Origin: an uncultured Bacteroidota bacterium
Lineage (GTDB): Bacteria > Bacteroidota > Bacteroidia > Chitinophagales > Chitinophagaceae
Direction of reading: 5' to 3'
Assembly: GCA_903929425.1 (NCBI GenBank)
Contig: CAIYUO010000058.1
Location: 51,368 to 115,367 of the forward strand
Length of the DNA: 64,000 nucleotides
In this document: positions 35,970 to 45,086 of the stretch, piece by piece
Numbering within the stretch: position 1 is the first letter of the stretch
Layout: each line of letters starts with the position of its first letter
The notes under the pieces: generated by a model
Told to the model about the DNA's origin: nothing
Database searches by the model: none
Seen by the model: the letters and a program-made list of their open reading frames with translations, nothing else
Program-made: the position numbers and the translations under genes

Positions 35970-37031
35970 TTATTTTAATGAATTGCCATAGCCCACCACC
36001 AATACTGATATAATAATGGTTGCGATACCTATCACAATTGTTGTTAACGTTTTTTTACTTACCCCTTTCCATTCTTTTAAAAATAATCCCCACATATTCG
36101 CTACCAATATAATAAAGGCCATATGCAGAATCCATGAACTTGGACCATTGCCTAATCGGCTTTCGCCCATTCCATAAAAAAAGAATTGTAAAAACCAGGT
36201 GGTTCCAGCTAGTGCTGAAAAAATATAATTTTTTAATAATGGAGTTTGCTTATTGGAATAATCACTAAATGTTTTATTTCTTGCATTCAATACCATGCAC
36301 CATATAAAATTTGTCGTGAGACCACCCCATAACAATACTACATAAATAACATTATTGCGATATAAAAATTCACCTTCCCCTGGATGTGCAATTTTCCATG
36401 TATCATTTGCAATGGTTGCCATATTTTGTCCTGCTTCCAAACCAAAATTAAAACAAGCACTCAACACGCCAGATACAATGGCTACAAACATGCCCAATGC
36501 AAACTTATATTCAGTAGACACTTCCTTCATTTCTTTTTCTTTCAACACACCTGCTTTACCACTAATGATAATTCCCAACATACAAATTGCCAAACCTGCA
36601 ATCACTGTTAAACCCCAGCCTGAATGGATCATTGCACTAAATGTGTCTTTACCTTCTACAGGATTAAAATCATAATATATAGCTGGAATAATTGCACCAA
36701 ATACCATGCATAAACCAAGTATCACACTACTTCCTAAGGATACCCCTAAATATCTAACACCTAATCCATAGGTTAGCCCACCAATTCCCCAAAGCACGCC
36801 AAAAGTATAGGTTAACCATAAAGTAGCAGTTGGTGTGTTTTTAATAATATCAGCAAAACCAGGTATTGTTAGGTACGCTGCTAAAGGGGGTACAATTAAC
36901 CATGAAAAAAGGCCACCCACAATCCAAAAACTTTCCCAACTCCATCCTTTAACTTTTTTAAAAGGCATATAAAAACTGCCTGACGCGAATCCACCAATAA
37001 AATGAAAAAGAACGCCAAATAATACTAACAT
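35970..37031 (-). CDS. rhaT: L-rhamnose/proton symporter RhaT
   Basis: RhaT carries L-rhamnose across the inner membrane with protons. The frame extends to 37058, but the ATG at 37031 (MLVLFGVLFHFIGGFASGSF) matches the family's start better. The 353-residue protein has about ten transmembrane helices; diagnostic segments are 'FIGGFASGSFYMPFKKVKGW', 'WESFWIVGGLFSWLIVPP', 'LGVRYLGVSLGSSVILGLC' and 'NFIWCMVLNARN'. It is the first gene of the nine-gene rhamnose/rhamnogalacturonan operon and is divergent from the GntR regulator, with a candidate operator between them. Confidence 0.93.
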   Translation of the reverse strand: MLVLFGVLFHFIGGFASGSFYMPFKKVKGWSWESFWIVGGLFSWLIVPPLAAYLTIPGFADIIKNTPTATLWLTYTFGVLWGIGGLTYGLGVRYLGVSLGSSVILGLCMVFGAIIPAIYYDFNPVEGKDTFSAMIHSGWGLTVIAGLAICMLGIIISGKAGVLKEKEMKEVSTEYKFALGMFVAIVSGVLSACFNFGLEAGQNMATIANDTWKIAHPGEGEFLYRNNVIYVVLLWGGLTTNFIWCMVLNARNKTFSDYSNKQTPLLKNYIFSALAGTTWFLQFFFYGMGESRLGNGPSSWILHMAFIILVANMWGLFLKEWKGVSKKTLTTIVIGIATIIISVLVVGYGNSLK

Positions 37032-37099
37032 AGGTTTAAATTTCAATAGGAAAAGCAATATTGCGCAATCATCGTAAAGTTAAATATTAGGATTATTAA

Positions 37100-37120
37100 A
37101 CTATCCTGCACTATCATAGT
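37100..37120. promoter_or_regulatory. Candidate GntR operator between rhaT and the regulator gene
   Basis: ACTATCATAGT at 37110-37120 has perfect five-base arms around one centre base. The half-site ACTATC is repeated exactly ten bases upstream at 37100-37105. It lies in the 143-base divergent gap, 55 bases before the regulator start and 69 bases upstream of the rhaT ATG, so one site could control both. Confidence 0.45.
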
Positions 37121-37174
37121 AAAATAGGGTTAATAAACAGGTATTTACAAATTTTATTATAAATTGGGGTTCTA

Positions 37175-38209
37175 ATGATGAAAAACAATCCAATATTTCA
37201 ATTACTTGCAATTGACTACATTTCTGCCACTCCCAAATACCTGCAATTAGCAAATGGGGTCATTAAGGCCATTGGAGAGGGGAAGTTGGTGAAAGATGAT
37301 TTACTGCCATCCATTAATGAATTAAGCTTTGAGTTTGAAATATCTAGGGACACTGCCGAAAAAGGTTATAAATATTTAAAGGAAATGGGTATTGTTGGCT
37401 CGGTTCCTGGCAAAGGGTATTTTATTAAATCGGTTGATACGAAAATTGAACTGAAAATATTTTTATTATTCAATAAACTAAGCCCCCATAAAAAAATAAT
37501 TTATGACAGTTTTGTGGAAGCGCTTGGAGATATTGCATCAATTGATTTTTATATTTACAATAATGACTACTCATTTTTTAAAAAACTAATTGAACAAAAA
37601 AAGAATGATTACACACACTATGTAATTATCCCCCACTTTAATGAGGGTGGCGAAAATGTGCAAGAAATATTGAACTCAATCCCATCTGATAAATTAATAT
37701 TATTAGACAAACTTCAACCAGGCATTAAAGGTAAATTTGGAGCCGTGTATGAGGACTTCGAAAATGACATTTACCATGCATTAGAACAGGCATTGCCTAG
37801 GTTATCAAAATACAATGCCATTAATATTATTTTCCCAAGAGACAGTTATTTCCCGCAAGAAATTCTTCAAGGGTTTTATAAGTTTTGTCAACAATATGCA
37901 TTCGCTTATAATGTAATACACCAAATACAAGATCATACAATAAAAGCAGGTTCGGTATATTTATGCTTGATGGACCTTGATTTGGTGAACTTAATAGAGC
38001 AAATATTACCTACTAAATTAAAAGTTGGTAAAGAGGTGGGTGTAATTTCATACAATGAGTCTCCAATGAAAAAAATTATCTTAAACGGCATTACTACGAT
38101 ATCTACCGATTTTGAAATGATGGGCATGAAAGCAGCACAATTAATTATTGATAAATCAACTGCACACATTCCTATTCCATTTTCATTAACACTTAGACCT
38201 TCTTTATAA
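37175..38209 (+). CDS. GntR-family regulator with sugar-binding C-terminal domain
   Basis: This 344-residue regulator has an N-terminal winged helix (residues about 10-80: 'NGVIKAIGEGKLVKDDLLPS', 'ISRDTAEKGYKYLKEMGIVG', 'GKGYFI') and a long periplasmic-binding-protein-like domain ('HYVIIPHFNEGGENVQ', 'DKLILLDKLQPGI', 'EVGVISYNESPMKKIIL'). The second domain probably senses a sugar. Its position, divergent from rhaT, makes it the likely regulator of the rhamnose operon; this role is inferred. B. thetaiotaomicron uses an AraC-type regulator for rhamnose, so a GntR type would be a different solution. Two adjacent ATGs (37175, 37178) are possible starts. Confidence 0.9.
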   Translation: MMKNNPIFQLLAIDYISATPKYLQLANGVIKAIGEGKLVKDDLLPSINELSFEFEISRDTAEKGYKYLKEMGIVGSVPGKGYFIKSVDTKIELKIFLLFNKLSPHKKIIYDSFVEALGDIASIDFYIYNNDYSFFKKLIEQKKNDYTHYVIIPHFNEGGENVQEILNSIPSDKLILLDKLQPGIKGKFGAVYEDFENDIYHALEQALPRLSKYNAINIIFPRDSYFPQEILQGFYKFCQQYAFAYNVIHQIQDHTIKAGSVYLCLMDLDLVNLIEQILPTKLKVGKEVGVISYNESPMKKIILNGITTISTDFEMMGMKAAQLIIDKSTAHIPIPFSLTLRPSL

Positions 38210-38222
38210 TTGAAATTATAAA
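38203..38222. terminator. A/T-only hairpin between convergent genes
   Basis: TTTATAATT at 38203-38211 and its exact complement at 38214-38222 form a nine-base stem with a two-base loop. It overlaps the stop codon of the GntR gene and lies before the convergent GH3 stop. It has no G or C, so it would be a weak terminator in either direction. Confidence 0.3.
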
Positions 38223-38243
38223 TTGCCAATGGCGGAAAGTAGG

Positions 38244-40430
38244 TTATTTACATTCTACATTTTGAGTAAGAAAATCAGCTGCTCCCAATGCCTTGCTTCT
38301 TTCCGTTGGAGCCGACCCGCCAACCATTATTTTAAGTGCTCCTTTAACAAAAACACTTTGTCCTGATTCGTTTATTAAATTAAGCATCTCAGGGGTGATA
38401 GTAAATTGAACTGTTTTACGCTCACCTGGCGCTAATGAAATTTTCTTGAAATTTTTCAATGCCATAATGGGTGCATCATTACCTGCATTAGGATGTGAAA
38501 CATATAATTGAATTACTTCCTCACCCAACATTTTACCAGTATTGCTTATGGTAACAGTTGCAGTCAATGGCTCATTTTTTGAAATGGTCGACTTCGAAAG
38601 TTTTAAATCTTCGTATTTGAAATTGGTATAGCTTAAACCAAATCCAAAAGGATACATTGGCTCAGCATTCATAAAACGATAGGTTCTACCCTTCATTGAA
38701 TAATTTTCATACGCAGGTAATTGATCTAATGACTTTGGGAAACTAATGGGGAGTTTTCCTGATGGAGCTACTTTACCAAAAATAATATCTGCAACTGCAT
38801 TACCGCCTTCTTCACCCGGATACCAAACTAATACTACTGCATCAGCTATTTCATGTACTTCTGATAAATTCATTGGGCTTCCTCCAGTAATTACAGCAAT
38901 TACAGGTTTTGTATTTTTAAGTTTTAGCGCCTTTAAGTATTCAATTTGATTAGCAGGGATATTATAATCTAATCGATCACCGCCTGTTTTTGATAAAACA
39001 GACTCACCTTCCTCCCCTTCTAAATAACCCGTAATACCCATTACAACAATTGTAGCATCAGATACTTTTGCTTCACCAGTTGAAAATTTAGACGCTCTTG
39101 TACTATCACCCACCAATGGAGTACCTACTCGGTACTGCAATTGAGATCCGTCTTGTATAGCGGCGGTCAATCCTTCTAAAATAGTTACATATTTATCATT
39201 AACCCCATAATAATTACCCATTAAAGCGTCCATGCTGGCAGCATTAGGACCAGTAACAAAATATTTTTTTAAGTCATTTTTTAAAGGTAGTACTCCATTG
39301 TTTTTTAACAATACAATTGACTGCTGAGCTACTTTTCTTGCCAATGCTCGGTGTTCAGTATTGTTTATGGATGTTTCGGCTAAGTTGTCATATGGCGTGG
39401 AACCAACTGGATCAAATAGTCCAAGTTTAAATTTAGTCCTCAATAAAATACTTAATGAATTGTCAATTTCTTGTTCTGTAACTAATCCTTTTTTAACTGC
39501 TTGAACTAAATATGGGAATGCATTACCACATTCTAAATTAACGCCTCTTTTCAATGCCAATGCGGATGCTTCAATAGGACCAGGTAAAATTTTATGTCCG
39601 CCGAAAAAATCACCGATAGCCCAGCAATCAGATACTACATGTCCCTTGAAATTCCATTGTGTTCTTAATACTTCCTGAAGTAAATATTGATTACCACAAC
39701 AAACTTCATCATTCGTTTTATTATAGGCACACATAACCGCCTCCACATTATTTTCAACCAAAGCTTTAAATGCAGGTAAATAAGTTTCCCATAAGTCTTT
39801 CATAGACGCTTCCGCGTTAAACTCATGGCGCATTTTTTCAGGTCCACTGTGCACTGCGTAATGCTTAGCACAAGCAGCAACTTTTAAATAGGTAGGATCA
39901 TTGCCTTGCAATCCTTTGACAAAAGCGATGCCCATTTTTGTAGTCAATACCGGATCTTCACCATAAGTTTCTTGACCACGACCCCAACGAGGATCTCTAA
40001 AAATATTGATATTAGGTGACCAAAAAGTAAGTCCGCCATATTGCATGCGATAATCTTTTTTAACAGCTACATTGTACATTGCCCTTGCTTCATCCGAAAT
40101 AACATTAGCTTCTTCAAAAACTAATTCATCATTAAACGTAGCAGCCAATCCAATGGCTTGAGGGAAAACAGTTGCTCTACCACTTCGACCCACACCATGT
40201 AATGCTTCATTCCACCAATTATATTGAGGTACACCTAATCTTGGAACACCAGGTGCGTTATATAACATTTCATTTACTTTTTCTTCCAAAGTCAATTGAC
40301 CTACTAAATCCTTGATACGCTGATCAATGCTTAAATTTTTATTTTGGAAAGGATAAGATGGTGATTGAGCTATTAAATTTGAAACATTGAAAATCAATAG
40401 GCATAAACCCAATAGAAATTTGTTTTTCAT
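38244..40430 (-). CDS. GH3 beta-xylosidase/beta-glucosidase
   Basis: This 728-residue exported enzyme (signal MKNKFLLGLCLLIFNVSNLIA) has the full three-part GH3 layout. The N-terminal barrel carries 'APGVPRLGVPQYNWWNEALHG', 'RDPRWGRGQETYGEDP' and 'ACAKHYAVHSGPE', with the nucleophile aspartate in 'GHVVSDCWAIGDFF'. The second domain has 'KNNGVLPLKND' and 'VVMGITGYLEGEEGE', and the C-terminal fibronectin-like domain ends near 'SVFVKGALKIMVGG'. The WWNEALHG and SDCWAI forms are those of xylosidase-type GH3 enzymes. It is the last gene of the xylan/xylose operon, 30 bases after xylulokinase, which supports xylobiose or xylooligosaccharides as substrate. Confidence 0.93.
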   Translation of the reverse strand: MKNKFLLGLCLLIFNVSNLIAQSPSYPFQNKNLSIDQRIKDLVGQLTLEEKVNEMLYNAPGVPRLGVPQYNWWNEALHGVGRSGRATVFPQAIGLAATFNDELVFEEANVISDEARAMYNVAVKKDYRMQYGGLTFWSPNINIFRDPRWGRGQETYGEDPVLTTKMGIAFVKGLQGNDPTYLKVAACAKHYAVHSGPEKMRHEFNAEASMKDLWETYLPAFKALVENNVEAVMCAYNKTNDEVCCGNQYLLQEVLRTQWNFKGHVVSDCWAIGDFFGGHKILPGPIEASALALKRGVNLECGNAFPYLVQAVKKGLVTEQEIDNSLSILLRTKFKLGLFDPVGSTPYDNLAETSINNTEHRALARKVAQQSIVLLKNNGVLPLKNDLKKYFVTGPNAASMDALMGNYYGVNDKYVTILEGLTAAIQDGSQLQYRVGTPLVGDSTRASKFSTGEAKVSDATIVVMGITGYLEGEEGESVLSKTGGDRLDYNIPANQIEYLKALKLKNTKPVIAVITGGSPMNLSEVHEIADAVVLVWYPGEEGGNAVADIIFGKVAPSGKLPISFPKSLDQLPAYENYSMKGRTYRFMNAEPMYPFGFGLSYTNFKYEDLKLSKSTISKNEPLTATVTISNTGKMLGEEVIQLYVSHPNAGNDAPIMALKNFKKISLAPGERKTVQFTITPEMLNLINESGQSVFVKGALKIMVGGSAPTERSKALGAADFLTQNVECK

Positions 40431-40460
40431 GGCAACCAGTTTTAAATAAAAATCCGAATA

Positions 40461-41936
40461 TTAAATGTGTGTAGATAATGTTTGATTCCACTCATGATAT
40501 AAGTCTTGATACAAGGAAAGATTTGTTGGTTCAATAACACCCAAAGTTTTTTGAATACTGCAAGCTTCTTCGGCAGATGCATAAAATCCAAAGCCAATTC
40601 CTGCTCCTTTTGCAGCACCTGCACTTCCGTCCGCCTCATACAATTCAATAGGCACCCCTATCACATTCACAAATGCTTCGGTGAAAATGTTGCTCAAAAA
40701 CATGTTTGCCTTTCCTGCTCTAATCATTGTTGGATTCATTCCATTTGATTTCATAATGTCAAACCCATATTTAAATGCAAAAGCAATGCCTTCTTGTGCA
40801 GCACGGAAAAAATGTGCTTTGGTGTGTTTATTTAAATCGATATGCTCGAAATGAGCCCCAACTATATTATTGTTAAAAATTCGTTCAGCCCCATTACCAA
40901 ATGGCAAAATATGTAATCCATCACTACCCACATTTACTTTAGATGCTTGTTCATTCATTTCGGTATATGACAAATCTGAACCCGCCAATTGCTTAACATA
41001 CCTATTCATAATTCCCGTACCATTAATACATAGTAACACCCCTGTTCTTGTTTTTGTATTTGTATGATTCACATGTGCAAAACTGTTTATCCTAGTTTCA
41101 TTATCATAAACCAATTGATTTGACACTCCATAAATAACGCCCGAAGTACCAGCCGTAGCAGCAAACTCACCCTCATTTAATACATTTAATGATAAAGCGT
41201 TATTGGGCTGATCACCTGCCTTATAAGTAACAGGTATTCCCTGCTTTAATCCGATTGTATCTGCTATGTGTTTAGTTAATAAGCCATGTTCACTGAAAAC
41301 ATCTTGAATTTTTGGGAACATGCTTTCCTTAAAACCAAAATAATTTAAAACATCGGCTGATAAAGTATTGTTTTTGAAGTCCCAAAAAATACCTTCTGAC
41401 AAGGAGGAAGCGGATGTTGTAACTTGTCCCGTTAATCGATAGCTTATATAATCGCCAGGTAATAAAATTTTATCAATTTGATCAAAAATTTTCGGTTCAT
41501 TTTCTTTTACCCATGCTAATTTAGCAGCAGTAAAATTACCTGGAGAATTTAATAAATGCGTTAAACATTTTTCTTTACCAATGGCAGCATAAGCAGCTTC
41601 ACCATAAGGTACTGCTCGACTATCACACCATATAATACTATCACGTAAAACTTGACCCTGTTGATCAATTAAAACCAAACCATGCATTTGATAAGCAATG
41701 CCAATGGCGCCAATATCACTTGGATTGTATTTGCCAGATGCATTCACTTTTTTGATTGCTATTTGCACATCATTCCACCATTGAACAGGTGATTGCTCGG
41801 CCCATCCTTTTTGTAATGAAATAATTTCTGATTCGGTTTCAGGATGTTGAGCAGATGCAATTATATTTTGACTTGCTGCATCAATGACTGAAACTTTTAT
41901 CGAAGAAGTGCCAATGTCAATACCTAATAGTAACAT
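40461..41936 (-). CDS. xylB: Xylulokinase
   Basis: XylB phosphorylates D-xylulose to xylulose-5-phosphate. The frame extends to 41984, but the ATG at 41936 starts directly on the FGGY phosphate loop (MLLLGIDIGTSSIKVSV). Further signatures are 'GWAEQSPVQWWND', 'GIAYQMHGLVLIDQQGQ', 'IIWCDSRAVPYGE', 'YKAGDQPNNALSLNVLNEGE' and the C-terminal 'ADGSAGAAKGAGIGFGFY'. The catalytic Asp is in the AGDQPNN stretch. The length, 491 residues, is normal. It follows the sodium symporter by 61 bases and precedes the GH3 gene. Cytoplasmic. Confidence 0.95.
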   Translation of the reverse strand: MLLLGIDIGTSSIKVSVIDAASQNIIASAQHPETESEIISLQKGWAEQSPVQWWNDVQIAIKKVNASGKYNPSDIGAIGIAYQMHGLVLIDQQGQVLRDSIIWCDSRAVPYGEAAYAAIGKEKCLTHLLNSPGNFTAAKLAWVKENEPKIFDQIDKILLPGDYISYRLTGQVTTSASSLSEGIFWDFKNNTLSADVLNYFGFKESMFPKIQDVFSEHGLLTKHIADTIGLKQGIPVTYKAGDQPNNALSLNVLNEGEFAATAGTSGVIYGVSNQLVYDNETRINSFAHVNHTNTKTRTGVLLCINGTGIMNRYVKQLAGSDLSYTEMNEQASKVNVGSDGLHILPFGNGAERIFNNNIVGAHFEHIDLNKHTKAHFFRAAQEGIAFAFKYGFDIMKSNGMNPTMIRAGKANMFLSNIFTEAFVNVIGVPIELYEADGSAGAAKGAGIGFGFYASAEEACSIQKTLGVIEPTNLSLYQDLYHEWNQTLSTHI

Positions 41937-41997
41937 AATGAATATTGAATGTTGATTGTTGATTGATTTATGAATGATGAACAAATCATTTATTTAA

Positions 41998-43689
41998 CTA
42001 CCAAAATTTAGCATAAAGCGCAGTTAATATAAGAATAATAGAAACAATCATTACAATATGAACTGGTTTAACTTTAAACATGCTTTTATCAAACTCAAAT
42101 GCTTTTGGATTTACTTTAGGACCGGCTAAACTTAATACAATCATTACAATCACAGTAAAAACAAAGGCCCATCCCATATTAATTAAGAAAGGAATATCAT
42201 ATCCACCTTTGCCATTTGGAAAAGCTGTATATAACAAAGTCTCCGTCCCAAAAATGGAAACAACATAACTATTAAAGAATATAGAAAGTAAAAATCCAGT
42301 TAGTAAACCAGCAACTGCTGCTGTGCCAGTAGTTCGTTTCCAAAACATACCTAATAAAAACAAGGCAAATACCCCTGGACTAATAAATCCAGTATATTTT
42401 TGAATAAACGTAAATCCACCTTCGCCACCAATACCTAGTAAATCCTTCCATGTAAATACAATCGCTAAAAACATAGCTACAAGCATTGTTAAACGACCTA
42501 TCCAAACCTGCTTAATTTCAGGTGCATTTGTGTTAAGGTACTTTTTATAAATATCCAAAGTAAAAATAGTTGAAATACTATTTAATTTACCCGCAATAGA
42601 AGCAACGATGGCAGCTGTCAAAGCAGCTACAGACAAACCTTTTAAGCCTGAAGGCAAAAATGCTAATACCGATGAATAGGCAGTATCTTTTACGCCATTA
42701 AAACCTTCTAATCCTCCATTTTTATAAATTACATAGGCAGCTATACCAGGAAGCATAACTATCAAAGGCATCATCAATTTTAAAAACGCTGCAAATAAAA
42801 TACCTGAACGAGCTGTTTGCAAATCAGCCCCCAATGCTCGTTGCGTAATATATTGATTACAACCCCAATAATTTAAAGCAAGTACCCATTGGCCGGCAAA
42901 ATACATACAAATGCCAGGTAAAATTAAATATTTATTCATGTAGTCTTGTGAATCAACACCTACAACGGGTTTGTGTAACATTAATTTAAAATGATCAGGT
43001 GCGTCTTTAATTAACATCTTAAATCCAGTAATGGCGCTACTATCTAAATGAAAAGTCTCACTCACTTTAGTCAATGCTAAATAGGATGTAGCCAAGCCAC
43101 CAATAATTAAAACTGCCACTTGTAATACATCGGTATATCCAATAACCTTCATTCCCCCTAACGTAATCAATAATCCCATTATGGCGAGTACAATCATGAT
43201 TACATGTAAGTACTCACCTCCAACTAAACTATTAATTGCAACAGATCCTAAATAAAGGATTGAGGTTAAATTCACAAATACATATAAGAATAACCAGAAA
43301 ATACCCATTATTAAAGCAACTGTTTCATTATACCTCGTTTTTAAAAACTGAGGCATCGTAAAAATTTTATTTTTTAAATAGATAGGTATAAACCATACTG
43401 CAATAATAATTAAAGCAATGGAAGCACCCCATTCGTATACTGCAACAGCAATACCCACAAAAAAACCATCACCACTCATTCCAATAAATTGCTCGGCTGA
43501 AATATTGGAAGCAATCAGCGATGCACCAATTGCCCACCATGTAAGAGAACCTTCGGCTAAAAAAAAGTCTTGGGTAGAAGCGCCTGCCGCAGCTTTGTTT
43601 TTTGCATAAATATAATATCCATAGGAAGCAAGTATTACAAAGTATAGTCCAAATACAATATAGTCAATTAATACAAGTTGATTATTCAT
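41998..43689 (-). CDS. SGLT-family sodium/sugar symporter
   Basis: This 563-residue membrane protein of the solute:sodium symporter family has about fourteen transmembrane helices. Diagnostic stretches are 'VFGLYFVILASYGYYIYAKN', 'FFLAEGSLTWWAIGASLIAS', 'NISAEQFIGMSGDGFFVG', 'WIPIYLKNKIFTMPQFLKTR' and 'LSVAALTAAIVASIAGKLNS'. Many members carry xylose, galactose or glucose. It lies between xylose isomerase and xylulokinase, so D-xylose is the likely cargo; this is inferred from position. Its last helix is 'VHIVMIVSIILILTALYAKF'. Confidence 0.93.
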   Translation of the reverse strand: MNNQLVLIDYIVFGLYFVILASYGYYIYAKNKAAAGASTQDFFLAEGSLTWWAIGASLIASNISAEQFIGMSGDGFFVGIAVAVYEWGASIALIIIAVWFIPIYLKNKIFTMPQFLKTRYNETVALIMGIFWLFLYVFVNLTSILYLGSVAINSLVGGEYLHVIMIVLAIMGLLITLGGMKVIGYTDVLQVAVLIIGGLATSYLALTKVSETFHLDSSAITGFKMLIKDAPDHFKLMLHKPVVGVDSQDYMNKYLILPGICMYFAGQWVLALNYWGCNQYITQRALGADLQTARSGILFAAFLKLMMPLIVMLPGIAAYVIYKNGGLEGFNGVKDTAYSSVLAFLPSGLKGLSVAALTAAIVASIAGKLNSISTIFTLDIYKKYLNTNAPEIKQVWIGRLTMLVAMFLAIVFTWKDLLGIGGEGGFTFIQKYTGFISPGVFALFLLGMFWKRTTGTAAVAGLLTGFLLSIFFNSYVVSIFGTETLLYTAFPNGKGGYDIPFLINMGWAFVFTVIVMIVLSLAGPKVNPKAFEFDKSMFKVKPVHIVMIVSIILILTALYAKFW

Positions 43690-43727
43690 ATAGCAGTTTT
43701 AAGTTTTTAAATTTAATCAAATAATTA

Positions 43728-45056
43728 TTAAATAAATCTATTAATTAAATTTTCTAAAAACTCTTGTTTTCCGCTTATCACCTCAGGCACACCGCTTTTC
43801 GCAGCAATATCACGTAAATCAGTTAAACTTAACTTGCCATTTTCAAATGCTTGACCATTGCCCGCATCAAAACTTGCATATCTGTTAGCCCTGATTTTTT
43901 TATAATCTGATTTTTGTAAAATTTGATCAGCAGCAATTAACGCTCTCGCAAAAGTATCCATACCACCTATATGTGCATAAAATAAATCAGCAGGGTCGGT
44001 ACTGTTACGTCTGATTTTTGCATCAAAATTAATACCTCCTGGATTTAACCCACCCGCTTCAATAAATATAAGCATGCACTCAGTTAGTTCGTTGATGTTA
44101 TTAGGGAACTGATCGGTATCCCATCCATTTTGCATATCACCTCTGTTGGCATCCATACTTCCTAATAAACCAGCGTCAGCGGCAATTTGCATTTCATGTT
44201 GCATTGTATGACCTGCAAGGGTTGCATGGTTTACTTCTAAATTTAATTTGAAGTCATTTAATAAATCATATTGTCTTAAAAATCCAATTACTGTTTCGGC
44301 ATCATAATCATATTGATGTTTACTAGGCTCACATGGTTTAGGTTCAATATAAAAACTTCCTTTAAATCCATTGGCACGCGCGTAGTCTCTTGAAACTTGC
44401 AAAAATTTAGCTAAATGTTCTTTTTCTCTTTTCATGTTTGTATTCAACAAACTCATATAACCTTCTCTACCGCCCCAAAATGTATAACCAGTGCCGCCTA
44501 ACTTTATCGTTGCATCAATGGCTGATTTTACTTGAGCAGCAGCATGTGTCAACACCAAAAAGTCAGGATTAGTGCTTGCACCATTCATATACTTTGTATT
44601 GGAAAACAAATTGGCCGTACCCCAAAGCAATTGAACACCACTTGCTTTTTGTTTTTCGTGCAAATAATCAGTTATTGTAGCTAACCTTTTTTCATTATCA
44701 ACTACATCATCCGTATAATCAACTACATCAACATCATGAAAACAATAATAACCTAATCCTAATTTTGTAAAAAATTCAAACGCAGCATCCGCTTTGTCTT
44801 TAGCTCTTTCAACTGCATCCAATTTTTTATCCCAAGCAAAAATATGCGTTGGTGCGCCAAATGGATCAGCCCCAGTTCCACAAAAGCTATGCCAATAAGC
44901 GCCAGCAAATTTTAACCATTCTTTCATTGGTTTGCCGGCCACTACTTTGTTTTCATCGTACCATCTAAATGCTAATGGATTATCACTTTCTTGTCCCTCG
45001 AATTGAATTTTTGGAATTCCTTTAAAAAATTCTTGTTCTCCTAATAATAAACTCAT
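43728..45056 (-). CDS. xylA: Xylose isomerase
   Basis: XylA converts D-xylose to D-xylulose in the cytoplasm. This 442-residue protein is a group II (long) xylose isomerase, with the N-terminal extension 'EQEFFKGIPKIQFEGQES'. Active-site segments are 'YYCFHDVDVVDYTDD' (catalytic His with Asp), 'GTGYTFWGGREGYMSL', 'FYIEPKPCEPSKHQYDYD' (metal Glu, Lys), 'LNLEVNHATLAGH' (metal Glu, His) and 'LGSMDANRGDMQNGWDTDQ' (metal aspartates). All expected residues are present. It lies 30 bases behind the acetylesterase and 38 bases before the symporter. Confidence 0.97.
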   Translation of the reverse strand: MSLLLGEQEFFKGIPKIQFEGQESDNPLAFRWYDENKVVAGKPMKEWLKFAGAYWHSFCGTGADPFGAPTHIFAWDKKLDAVERAKDKADAAFEFFTKLGLGYYCFHDVDVVDYTDDVVDNEKRLATITDYLHEKQKASGVQLLWGTANLFSNTKYMNGASTNPDFLVLTHAAAQVKSAIDATIKLGGTGYTFWGGREGYMSLLNTNMKREKEHLAKFLQVSRDYARANGFKGSFYIEPKPCEPSKHQYDYDAETVIGFLRQYDLLNDFKLNLEVNHATLAGHTMQHEMQIAADAGLLGSMDANRGDMQNGWDTDQFPNNINELTECMLIFIEAGGLNPGGINFDAKIRRNSTDPADLFYAHIGGMDTFARALIAADQILQKSDYKKIRANRYASFDAGNGQAFENGKLSLTDLRDIAAKSGVPEVISGKQEFLENLINRFI

Positions 45057-45086
45057 GACTATACTTTTTATTGTTAAAGGTTAAAT

